Made by a program: the position numbers and the translations under genes | Notes under the pieces: generated by a model | What the model was told of the DNA's origin: nothing | The model's database searches: none | What the model saw: only the letters and a program-made list of their open reading frames with translations | Part shown: one piece after another, positions 11,107-21,595 of the stretch | How positions within the stretch are numbered: position 1 is the stretch's first letter | Layout of the letters: each line of letters opens with the position of its first letter | Assembly (NCBI GenBank): GCA_017893485.1 | Contig: CM030360.1 | Location: 14,248,597 to 14,312,596, forward strand | Origin: Hemerocallis citrina | Taxonomy: Eukaryota > Streptophyta > Magnoliopsida > Asparagales > Asphodelaceae | Direction of reading: 5' to 3' | DNA: 64,000 bases

Positions 11107-11485
11107 GGGACTACATTCTGTTTTATCGCGCAAAAATTTATATTGCATAGAGTACAACATAATTTATTTATTTATTTATTTATTTATTTACCCTTTTCTG
11201 TTTGGATGTTTTTATATTATATACACTTGACAGTAACAACTTGCATTGTCCATTCTGATTAATTACTTTAAGAATCATATTTCTTTTATTAGATAAACAC
11301 TCTGAGGTTTGGTACGGTACAAATAGTTATAAGTAGTTGCATATCAACTTATGCAACAAAACTTGGGATTTTTTTTAATTGCAAGTTCAGGTTTTAATTG
11401 AGAGTCTAAAGATCTCTCTATATATCTATATATATGTGTATATAAAAGAGTTAGATATGATTTGAATAAATTGATGTCTTGTTAG
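11107..11485. other. AT-rich spacer with a (TTTA)n microsatellite
   Basis: No gene is visible. A run of about seven TTTA units lies at 11161-11190 and a short TA-rich tract near 11418-11445. It ends at the start of locus copy A. Confidence 0.6.
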
Positions 11486-11724
11486 TTCTTTAAATTTAGT
11501 GAATTTATTTGGTTTTGAAAAAGTCTTTACATTTTCCTCACGAAACACAACTTTAGGTGGCAAAATGTTAAATATAGATTACGCTATTCATGATATCATT
11601 TATTATATTTTATTTATGACAAGAATGTATGATATCATACCCAAAGTGGGATCTGAATTTCTTTACATTTACCCCCTCCTGTAGATTCCTTTACTTGAAA
11701 TATTTAGAATTTAGAGGTTGGTTA
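11486..11724. repeat. Locus copy A, left part (triplicated block)
   Basis: Begins GTGAATTTATTTGG and is repeated at 30924 (copy B) and 39017 (copy C) with high similarity, including ATGATATCATACCC and CTTGAAATATTTAG. Copy A is cut here by the Harbinger insertion at TTA (11722-11724) and resumes at 25466. Confidence 0.85.
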
Positions 11725-11899
11725 GAGCATCAACAATAGTTTGCTATATTTGCCAATTTTTTATTTTTTGAGAAACGAGCTACTGCAGTCGTTTGCTATT
11801 TTGCCATTATATGGCAAAGTAGCTACAGTTCTTTCTTATTTATGAGAAAAGAAATTGCCATTCTCAAATTATTTTTATTTTTTTAATATAAAAGTAGCT

Positions 11900-12081
11900 A
11901 CATGTCCCGTCCCAATTATTATTATTATTTTTTAATAACGTCAGACGATACAACATGTATCGTCCTTCCCCTTATCAATTTTTTTCCAATTTTTTTTTAA
12001 AAATTTCCTCAAACGGGACATGTTGTCCCAGCCGTTTGATCACAAAAGTGATCGGACGGGACAACATGTCCCGTCCCATGG

Positions 12082-12085
<4 letters not shown>
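11900..12085. promoter_or_regulatory. Left subterminal palindromes of H1
   Basis: Four motifs related to GGGACAACATGTCCCGTCCC and GACGATACAACATGTATCGT at about 11902, 11943, 12012 and 12055, plus the small palindrome GATCACAAAAGTGATC. Equivalent motifs are present at the right end. They are likely transposase or ORF1 binding sites. Confidence 0.65.
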
Positions 12086-12120
<35 letters not shown>

Positions 12121-12312
12121 TCCATATTGCCCTTCAACGTCTCTTTGGGTTTAAATTTCTCAAACAGTTATATTTTTCAAACGACTATATTGGATCAAAC
12201 GTCTATAAATATTCCACGTTCATCATCAACAGAGTGTACAAATATTAGAAACAAATAAATCATCCTACTCTTCCAACCGAGAGTTTAGTGTGAGGAATAA
12301 CTTTCAACAACA

Positions 12313-12616
12313 ATGACAACTACGGGTTCAAGAGGCAGAGCGTATACAACAAGTGAAGATGTGATTCTTTCACAAAGTTGGATAGCAATCACTCAAGATC
12401 CAACAATTGGTGCAGACTAATCAGGTAGCGAGTTTTGGGATCGTATATTCAATACCTTCAAAGCTATATTAGGCACTCCAACCGATCGAACATTGGCATC
12501 GCTTAGTAGTAGATTTCAAATTATCCCCAAAGTTGTGTCTCTTTTTATTGCTAAATTGGCGAGTGTAAATAGAGCTGCGAGCAGAACCACCGAGGCCAAT
12601 AAGGTGTGTTGATTTG

Positions 12617-12680
<64 letters not shown>

Positions 12681-13225
12681 ATTGTTCAAGTTTAAAATTA
12701 GTCTTTGTTGTTTTTGTTTTGAAGATACGGAAAGCAAGAACCGAATATATGCATTCTACTAGGAAAGCTTTCCGATTTGAAGAATGTTATGAATTACTGA
12801 AGGATTTACCCAAATTTTCTTTACGTACCACGAGTGTGTTCGAGTATGGCATTGGAACACGATCATCTGATGGTGGTAGCAGTCAACGTGCGCCTATGAA
12901 TGTTGACTCTTCCAACTCGGACGTAGCGGCTGGTGGTGAATCCTCTATACCACTGTCCCGGCCATCTAGACGCAAAGCAGAAAAAAGAAAGGCAAAAAAT
13001 AAAGCAGATGGTTCTGAAGAGGCTATACTTGAGAAGACGAGAAGATTTAATTCCTGCTATATTGAGACGCAAGAATGTGGAATACATGCGACGGAAATGA
13101 AACTTGCATTGAAGAAAAAAGATCAGGACATGAAAGAGCAAATGGAGGAAGATCGAATAATGGGGTTGGACTTGAGTCAATATACTGATGATCAGCGTTA
13201 TTATTTTATGTGCAGACAACGTTAA
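12313..13225 (+). pseudogene. Harbinger ORF1 (Myb/trihelix-like DNA-binding partner)
   Basis: Two exons, 12313-12603 and 12725-13225, separated by an intron (GT at 12604, AAG|ATA end) that is largely a (TA)n run. Starts MTTTGSRGRAYTTSEDVILS in a good ATG context, with the helix-type features SWIAI and FWDRIF in exon 1. Exon 2 has FRFEECYELLKD, a basic block RPSRRKAEKRKAKNK and a C-terminal helix, as in the NAM-associated C-terminal region of Harbinger ORF1 proteins. The predicted length is 263 aa. One in-frame TAA at 12418-12420 replaces an expected CAA (GADQ to GAD*). ORF1 proteins of this family assist transposase nuclear import and DNA binding. It is convergent with the transposase gene. 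Confidence 0.75.
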
Positions 13226-13658
13226 ATATTGCAAAAAAGAGGTTTTGATTAGGGATTGACATGTACGTCTATTTAGTCTTGTACGAGTTCGAACGTATTA
13301 AACAACATGTATCGTCATTAGCAATTACATTGAATTTTACATTGATCGTATTAAGTTTTACATTGAACGTATTAAAAAGAATGTTTTATGTGTAGACATC
13401 ATGTAATTCAATTTTGCCTTTCCATATGCACAGTAGAAAATATTAATTTGCATTCCACATCAGTCTAAAGTTACGATTACATTATGCTCGATTACATTAT
13501 AATGTCTATATGATAATCAAAATACTCGATTACAGTACATGAGAAGATACGATTACATTCAGATTACTTCCATTGTTGATACATGAAACTAAAATGTTCC
13601 GTTAATAACAAAAAAAAATTAAAAGTCTAAATAAACGTTTCAGATAGTATTACACTTG
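13226..13658. other. Convergent 3' spacer between H1 ORF1 and transposase
   Basis: AT-rich, with dispersed CGATTACATTA and TTTTACATTGA motifs. It probably holds the polyadenylation regions of both convergent genes; no coding potential. Confidence 0.5.
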
Positions 13659-14506
13659 TCAATCGACATCCCCAAATTCGTTCCAAATATGCTCAACCAA
13701 ATCATGACGCAGTATATGATGTCCCTGTCGATCATGTAAAACAACGTTTCGTGCCATACGAGCTGTCTGTTCACTTGGAGAAGTTGTATTAGGTGTTACC
13801 ATTGTAGTTGATGAACTTTGTTCGTAGTCATAATCATGTACATCTTCTTCTCGTTCATCCTCAACAATCATATTATGTAAAATAATACAAGTCTTCATTA
13901 TATAAAACAGACTTTCTGCATCCCACATTCTAGCTGGCCCTTTCACTATCGCAAACCTAGCTTGTAAAATCCCGAATGCATGTTCGACGTCTTTCTGTGC
14001 ACCTTCTAACATTTGAGCAATTTTTTCCTTTTTTTTTGTCGCAGGTGCAGTGTAGGTTTTTACTATAGTGGCCAATGGGGGGTTGATTCCATCTGCCAAA
14101 TAGTACCCCATGGAGTAATGATGATTGTTGATAACATAATTAGCTGGAGGTGCATAACCATTAAGAATATCATTAAATAATATAGATCGGTTAAGTACGT
14201 TCAAATCATTATTGCTACCCGGCATTCCAAAAAATGAATGCCAAAACCAAAATCATAGTACGCAACTGCTTCTAGTATGATTGTAGGCTCACGGGCATGA
14301 CCTGTATATTGGTCATGCCAAGCTGCAGGGCAATTTTTCCAGACCCAGTGCATGTAATCTACACTACCCAACATACCGAGGAATCCACGAGATTTATTCT
14401 CTTCAAGGAGTCTATTTACATCATCTGCGTTGGGTTTTCTTGTATATTGCGCACCAAAAATATTCACAATTGTAACACAAAATCTACGTACCGTGTTTAG
14501 CACTGT

Positions 14507-17500
14507 TGTAATACCCTAAATTTTCATTTAAATAAGAAACGTTGATTTTCACGTGTTGTGCACGTGCAAAATTTCGTATGCATATTTATTTTTATAAAAT
14601 TTTCTTTTATAACATGGACAATTAGTTCTTTCTTTCCCTTTGTCTTTCTAAAAAGCCTATTTTATAAAGCCTAAACATTGTTTTCTTGTTTTTAAGCCCA
14701 CTCTAGTAATTAAATATTTTATTAATTAGCCCGTAAGCCTAAGTCCACTATTTTGAGGCCCACAAACTTAATTAATCTTTTAAATTGTCACAACTTGTCA
14801 TGTAGACACAATTGGTGAACAATTGATTAATTAAATTTGTACAATTTTTAAATAGGGGGGTACTAGGAGGGGCACGTGCATGCACGTATGTGTGCTTTGC
14901 ACACCCTAGGAGGCCGGGTTTGGCTAAGAGAAGAGTGGAAGAGTGGGTGTGTGTGCATGGGTGGTTATTTGCTTATGGGTGGTTGCTACAACTTCCCATC
15001 TTATCCTAGCCATCCATCTACAACCATCTAGTGAAATCCTAGCCCTTCAATCTATCTAAAACTAGTATAAATACCCCATACCTTCATGTATACAACACTA
15101 AGAAAAAATTGAAATGAAGAAACTATATAGGAGAGTAATATATTAGGGAGTAAAAGATTGAGTGTGCAATTGTGTGTGTGTCCCAACCAAAGGAGGCAGG
15201 CCCATCCCCAAGCACAAGGTGAAGGCCGGGTTGCACCAAGGAACAAGAAGGGAAACATTTTGCAACACAATTTAGGAGGAGAAAGCTACTCTCTTGCATT
15301 CTAGGAGACACTAGGAGCTTTTCATTTCGTTTTTCTCCAAAGAGGTGGGTGTTTCTCATACTTCTAGAATTAGATACCATGCTAGGAATGATTTAATGAA
15401 ATTATTATGCATCAACTAGTTGAGAATTGGAACCATACTTGTTTAATTAAAAGTAGAGTGGTAATTTAGAGAATGATTGATGGATTGATTGCTATTGAAT
15501 AATTGTTAATTAATGTGTTGGAAATCTCCATATTGTTGAGTTACATGAATGTTATGGTAAAAATTTGTGTTTGCAAATAGTTGATTGAATGCATCATGTG
15601 TAGTTAATTGTCTAAAATAGATTTTTATTATTGTAGAAAGATGAGATTTTTTGTGTTCTAAAAATGTAGTAAGATGTTAATAAGAAAAAGAACAAAAGAA
15701 CATAGTAGTTTGTGGAATTCTAACTCTAAATTATGAAGAAATGTGTTATTGTTCTCAATGTCGAAATTATGGACATGGAACATAAAGTAGAACCAAAATA
15801 CATGTTTTATAAAGCGAATAATGTTTATAAAAATACTGGTTTACTGTAGATTTATGTATGTTATAATTTGGAAAATTTTGTTTTCAAAAGAGAAGAAAAA
15901 GAAACAAAAATCGTTTTTTTTTAGAATCATGAAATGTAGATATGAACAGAGAACTAGTTCAAATCTAAACAAATTCTTTTCAAAACAATCTGGTCACTTA
16001 GACCATTTGGTCGGAATGGCTTCAGTCGCCACAGTAGCGGGGGGCTTGGTCTTTGGTCTCGGGTTCGATACTGAGAAGGAGCTTTTCATTTTTATTTTTT
16101 GTTAAAAATCCGAAATGCCAAAAGCCAATACATAAGGATAATAACCCATATCATATCGCCTCGGTGGCTTTGCCACAGTGGTCTTGGGCACTGTCCTTTG
16201 GGCCGCTAGTTTAAAAGGTTGATTTTTTTTGGAGAAATTAAGATTTTTGAGTTTTTAAAATAAATTAAAATTAAGAAAAATATGGAAAAAGTTACTAAAA
16301 TTATTTGGACGTCATGGGAGAAATTTTTATAACTTTTGGTAAAGTATAATTGAGGAATTGAGGCTATTTGCAAGAAAGGACTTATTTTTAATTAAATTGT
16401 CTTTTGGGATAAAGAAAAAATAAATGAGTTATTTTTTAAAAGAGTTTTAAGATGAGAATTAGTAATGAGAAATTTGAAATTGTGATTTATGTAATTAATT
16501 GAAATTATAAATTGTAATTTTAGTACGGATTGAAATAAGAATAAGAGATTTGTGGAATGAATAAACTATTGAATATGCTAGTTGAAATTTATTATTTTTA
16601 CGCATGAGATTGTGTATGGAATTGAAATAGTTGACTTGATGAGTTATGAAGGATATTATGAATATGGATACATGAATACTATGATTATGAAATGTGAATT
16701 GCGATTAATCATGAAAAAGACTTTATGAGTATGAAAAGCTCGATGTTGTGATTATGAGTTGGAATTGAGAACTAGGGTGTAGCTAAGCTTTATACCGGTA
16801 ATAAAAGAAATGTGAAAATGATATTTGGAATGAAAAGACCAAGGTTTGGGTCATGTGAAATAAATAAATAAGACCGGTATAGTGGGAGTGCTAAACCTAA
16901 GGGATTGATTTTATTCATGATTCAATTAAACTAAGGATTAGATACATAGTGAAGAGGTGATGAATGTAAGAGAAAAACATTGAGTATGAGGGCCATTGGA
17001 TTGGCGGCGTGAGAGTATCCACAGGATGTCCCATGATGCGTCATGAGCAGGACGTGGATACTACTCCAGAGTACCGTCCCGGTGGCGACGCTCGTGGGGT
17101 GTTTGGTGACTGCGGGTGGTGTCATGTCTATGGTAGGAGCTGAATTACCACAGGATGTCTGCATGATGATTCATGTGTCAGTACGTTGGGATTCCCTCCA
17201 GAGCGCCTAGACATGAGTTCGTAGGTCATAAAACATCTAGGATACTTACTGTAGTTACAATATTAGATTAAGTCATGGCGATGGATTTAACCCTACAAGA
17301 TGAAGAATGATTAAGGACTTGCCCTCGGACCTATGTAGTATGGAATGCATAGAATCCGAACAAGTGTGCATTAGTATAATGTAATATAAATAATTGTATT
17401 AAGGACTAAGTGCACATTCATAACACGACATTAATAGGATAGTCCCTTTAACTTTATTTGTGAACAAGTTTGTCGTTTGCTAAGTATTGAGAATCGTTAT

Positions 17501-17805
17501 ACTGTTTCTGGCATAGAGAGGATGGCCGTGTATAATATTTTGTCAGTTGAATGAACTGACGCGCCCGCAGTTTTACATGCAGGGTAAAGATGCTTGACAA
17601 ATTGAAGTATACATGCTGCTCAAAGATTGATTTAAATATTGTTTCATGTAATTACTATAAAATTGCTTCCGCTGTAATAATGTAAAGGTATAATGTAACT
17701 CTGATGTAAGAAATGTTTCAATTTCCTTGTAAAATTGTACGAAAGAAGTGTAAAGATCCTGTGGTACTTCGAATTCAGTTGTATTTTGGAATTCGGGGTG
17801 TTACA
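14507..17805 (+). mobile_element. Long solo LTR (LTR-A) in the H1 transposase
   Basis: 3.3 kb, begins TGTAATACCCTAAA and ends GAATTCGGGGTGTTACA, with near-identical 5-bp flanks ACTGT (14502-14506) and ACTGC (17806-17810). No gag, pol, primer-binding site or second LTR was seen. A TATA box (TATAAATACCCC, about 15066) and a splice-donor-like AAAGAGGTGGGTGTT lie downstream, as expected for the promoter part of an LTR. Related throughout to LTR-B, for example CCCTCGGACCTATGTAGTAT (17322) and TCCGCTGTAA near the end. The family is probably a long-LTR chromovirus or another Ty3 group. Confidence 0.75.
16000..16080 (+). other. tRNA-like pol III box remnant in LTR-A
   Basis: CTCGGGTTCGATAC (B-box-like) follows an ATGGCTTCAGTCG segment. 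A matching arrangement occurs in LTR-B at 21091-21145. It may be an old tRNA-derived SINE piece captured by the LTR family; not a tRNA gene. Confidence 0.35.
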
Positions 17806-18179
17806 ACTGCAGTTTTCCTAATTCTGACATATTCGTCGACTGCATTAGCAGAAGATCCATACGCTAAACAGCGCATTGCAGCTGTTAATTTCTGTATAGG
17901 AGACAAGCTAGCCGCATTTGTAGCATCTGCCCGTTGTTGGAAGTATTGATTATACCTAACGCATGCTTCAAGTACCCGATTGAATAGAACCCGTCGCATT
18001 CGAAATTGTCGACGGAAAATACAATCGGGGTAAACTAAATTCTCACTGAAACAATCCCGCATCAAATGATTGTGGCCTTCAACTCTCTCACGGCGAATAT
18101 AACGGCGATGCAAATCTCGTTGTGAAGCGAGATTACCCAAAGCTCTTTGCTGCATGCGCTTGTTGAACATTATTGCCAC

Positions 18180-18590
18180 ATCGTCTTCTTCATCTCATTC
18201 ATCGTCTGAGTTAGTGGAGGTTGAAAAAGAAGAGAAATGAGAGATTAATTTTTGTGGCGTAGAGTTGTAGAATTTCAGATTTTACTCTTCGGGTTGAAAT
18301 AGATGAGAACTCAATCAGGTAATTTTAATGAAGAGAACTGAGTTGGATTTTACTTGGACATGATTAAATAGAATAGTTCTACTCATCACATGAAACATAT
18401 AGACAAAAAGGAAAAGTTGATTGGAATCATGTATTGGTTGACGTGCATTGACCAAGAAAAAGTTGATTCCAAAATAAACCCATTCATGAGATCCCACCAC
18501 AATTCTGACATATTGAGAATTATAAGATGGTGTACCCAAAATACCCCTACAACATTATAAAGAGAAAATTAATACAAACTAACAATGTTA
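18180..18590 (-). other. Upstream region of the H1 transposase
   Basis: Spacer between the PMD gene stop (18591) and the transposase ATG (18179), about 410 bp, AT-rich. It should contain the transposase promoter and the PMD 3' UTR. No distinct TATA box could be fixed. Confidence 0.5.
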
Positions 18591-20609
18591 CTAATCGAAC
18601 TGGGTGTTAGGTACAAATGATGGTGTTCGTGTGGAATCGTCACAACCTTCTGTCTGCCGCGATGTTGAAGGGCAATGCCTCGATACCGATCGCCTTCCTG
18701 AAACTGCTATCGGGGGAACTGATTCTCGTAGCACCATTTCATCAGATATAAATTTTCGCAATAGACAATTATTTCTTGACAAGTCCTGGTGTAACACCCC
18801 GCAAAATTGAAATTACAATTTTGCCCCTGGGTGTTACGCACGTATATTTTGTAATGTATTTCACTACATATTTTGGATTCGTACTATTTATACATTTTCC
18901 GTATTGATTTCAGTCAACAAAAATATAATATTTCAATCTTCATATTCTACGTGCTTTTTACGTATTTTGATGCACGTGTTTCCATCACTACGTACGATGT
19001 TTCTATGGATTTAAATTATTTATTTTATGTATTTAAATCTATTTTATAAAACTGAAATTTATTTTCCCCCTATTTCGATTAAAATGCATTTTTCAATTTT
19101 CTGCACGTGTATTGCACGTACTTTCTACGTGTTATGATTTCATCAGGAAATATATGTAAATTAGTAAATATAATTTTTTCTTATATTATTTTAAATTATA
19201 TTTAATAATTTTTTATCAATAAAGTCGATTTTTGCATTTTCATGTTTTACGTGCGATGCACGTGGTTTCGGTGTGCACATTTAAGCGTAGTTGTTTTCAA
19301 AATAATTTTCGGAGTGTGTGTAACATCCGTAGTTTTCAAAATAATAATAATAATAATACATATGTATATATGTTATATAGTATAAGATTGGTTTGGTAAA
19401 GAAGGGTAGTATGTATGGAATTTGATTAAAAATGGTATTTGTGGATGTGGGCCCACGGTTTGGAAGGAATAGCACAGTATGCTAGTTGAAGAAATGGGCA
19501 TGGAATGGTGAGAATCAAGTGGGCTAGATATCATAATGGTATATAAAAGAATTAGGAGATGGGCTTGGCATATATGGTATAAATAGTGTGAAATTGTGAT
19601 TGAAGGTGGGAGGCCCACTTGAACATGCACAGTGCTGGCCGGTTTTGGGAAGGAGAAGGGTTAGGAGTTGGGGGTTTTTGAGTAATGAGTGAGTTAATGT
19701 GAGAGAGGTGGTGAGTTGAAGAGTTGGGAGTTTTTGAGAGTTAGAAAAATGAGAGGTTAAAAATTAATATGAGTAATTTATTAGGTGGGTAATTTTGCAA
19801 ATTGAACCCTCTACATATCCTATAAATAGCACATCTCTTCTTTTCATTTCACACACCAAAAAGAATAGAAAATCAAGAGAGAAAAGAAAAGAGAAGCAAA
19901 AAGGAAAGAAAGAGAGTAAAATAAAAGAAAAGAGAGTAAGAGAAGTAAAGTTATTATGCTTGGAGGATCTCTTGCTTGGAGCATTTGCTAGGAGGAGAAG
20001 AGGACTAGGAGTTGCTAGGAGCAAGAAGGAGCCATTCACTTGTAGTTTTCAACCTTCAAACAAAAGGTGGGTGTTCTCCTACTTTCTAAATTTTTTAGAA
20101 TGTACATGCTAATATGTTAAATGAATAGTATAGATAAAATTGATATGATAAATGTAGAACAAATCCATGCTTGTGTGTGTCATGAATTGTGGAAAATTTT
20201 GATACGATTAAGAAATTAATTGTTACCGTGTTAGTTGGAAATAAGAAAATGAAATAATGAGTTATCACTATGAACAATATGCATGTTAATTTACAAATGT
20301 TAAAGATATATAATTGCTTGAAAATTATGAGATTTTTCCCTTGTAGTTAAAAATATTATATTTGTAATTCACACCATCTCTAATGTTGTAATAAGAATCA
20401 TGGGTTTATGACGAGCTCAAAAAGATGAGTTGTATATTGGAAATTATATGACTGAATTATATTGCTAAACTTTAGAATTAATAAGATGGGTTTATAAAGA
20501 TTACTGTATATGACTGAATTATAATATTAGTTATGTTGGTCATGCCAATCTTTGAGGATAAATATTGCCAATGCTCCGATATAACCGCTCTGTTGCACGG
20601 GTCGGGTTA

Positions 20610-20831
20610 CTTTGGTAAATATTTTCGAAATTGGACCTGTTTGGTAAATATTTCCGAAAGTGGATCAGTCTGAAAATTATTTTCTTTTTACTTCTGGACT
20701 AACTTGGGTAAATATTTTCGAAAGTTGACCTGTTTTCGAAAGTGGATCGGTTTGGAAATTATTTTCTTCTTACCCTTTTCATTATCCTTCACTTTTTTCC
20801 CACGTGCACGTGTGCACGTGTATGATACTAG
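20610..20831 (+). mobile_element. Probable Helitron 3' portion inside LTR-B
   Basis: Ends CACGTGTGCACGTGTATGATA followed by CTAG (20828-20831) and T, matching the 3' hairpin plus CTRR end of plant Helitrons. Upstream sequence contains repeated GGTAAATATTTTCGAAA and GAAAGTGGATC motifs, also found (complementary strand) in the Helitron at 33842-34187. The 5' TC end could not be placed. Confidence 0.5.
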
Positions 20832-21090
20832 TTTTAATTAATGGCATAAATTTTAATAAGATGTCATACGGTGTTACAAATGGTATAAATGTAATGAATG
20901 CTTTATTGAAATTGCTTAAAATATTTTCTATGTATGATTGAGAAGTAAAAGAGACATTTTGAAATGTTGCTCTTAAGTTAATTATTTTAAGAATATGATT
21001 TTCTTTTTAAGGCTTTGATGTGAGTCTAGTGCCGAAAGTTGATACATATGGGATTTTGTTTGAACATGTGACAGCCAAGTCCATATGGAT

Positions 21091-21150
21091 TAGTGGCTAG
21101 CGGGTGGTCTCGGGTGCCGACTGGGTATAGTCACGGGTTCGATGCTCAGG
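21091..21150 (+). other. tRNA-like A and B boxes in LTR-B
   Basis: TAGTGGCTAGCGGG resembles an A box and CGGGTTCGATGC a B box, with about 30 bases between them. The same element type lies in LTR-A. The spacing and lack of a cloverleaf argue against a working tRNA gene. Confidence 0.35.
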
Positions 21151-21165
21151 GGTGCCCTTTTATTT

Positions 21166-21595
21166 TATTTTGATGTTTTAATGAATTTTAAAAGCAAGTT
21201 AAAATTTTGGAAAGAAATACCATTATTCCTATAAATGATTTAGAACTTACTAAAGTTAGTTCTAAGATTTTTATGACTTTAAAAAGAAAGATTGAAATAA
21301 AAAGTAAGTAAAGTTTTAAGATTTATTATTAAGGTATGATACTATTTTAGAAGGATAAAAGAAATATGGTATGTGAAATTTATTTTGATGTTTTAATGAA
21401 TTTTAAAAGCAAGTTAAAATTTTGGAAAGAAATACCATTATTCCTATAAATGATTTAGAACTTACTAAAGTTAGTTCTAAGATTTTTATGACTTTAAAAA
21501 GAAAGATTGAAATAAAAAGTAAGTAAAGTTTTAAGATTTATTATTAAGGTATGATACTATTTTAGAAGGATAAAAGAAATATGGTATGTGAAATT
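21166..21595 (+). repeat. 215-bp direct tandem duplication in LTR-B
   Basis: 21166-21380 and 21381-21595 appear identical base for base, each starting TATTTTGATGTTTTAATG and ending GGTATGTGAAATT. The identity implies a very recent event or conversion. Confidence 0.9.

Larger units (their letters stand above)
13659..18179 (-). pseudogene. PIF/Harbinger DDE transposase split by a solo LTR
   Basis: Minus-strand gene, ATG at 18177-18179. The first part (18179-17806) codes for MAIMFNKRMQQRAL, a helical block and AMRCLAYGSSANAVDEYVRI. It is interrupted by a 3.3-kb LTR (14507-17805) and continues in frame after it with VRRFCVTIVNIFGAQY. DDE_Tnp_4-type catalytic region: first Asp in MLGSVDYMHW, second in PGSNNDLNVL, Glu in DVEHAFGILQARF. 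The frame also shifts near 14220, just before the second Asp. The rebuilt length would be about 410 aa, normal for Harbinger transposases. The protein cuts at TIRs with TTA/TAA target preference, which fits the TSD seen. Inactive in this copy. Confidence 0.85.

Noticed and set aside
14507..17805. LTR-A as a complete LTR retrotransposon or a TIR transposon
   Set aside because: No internal LTR pair, primer-binding site, gag/pol or transposase; terminal TG...CA, a TATA box and 5-bp flanks fit a solo LTR better.
19764..20112. Overlapping frames rich in Lys/Arg or Phe/Ser in LTR-B
   Set aside because: Produced by a purine-rich AGAAAAG tract after the LTR TATA box, on both strands.
21091..21150. 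A tRNA gene
   Set aside because: Box-like motifs only; no acceptor stem or cloverleaf could be folded by eye.
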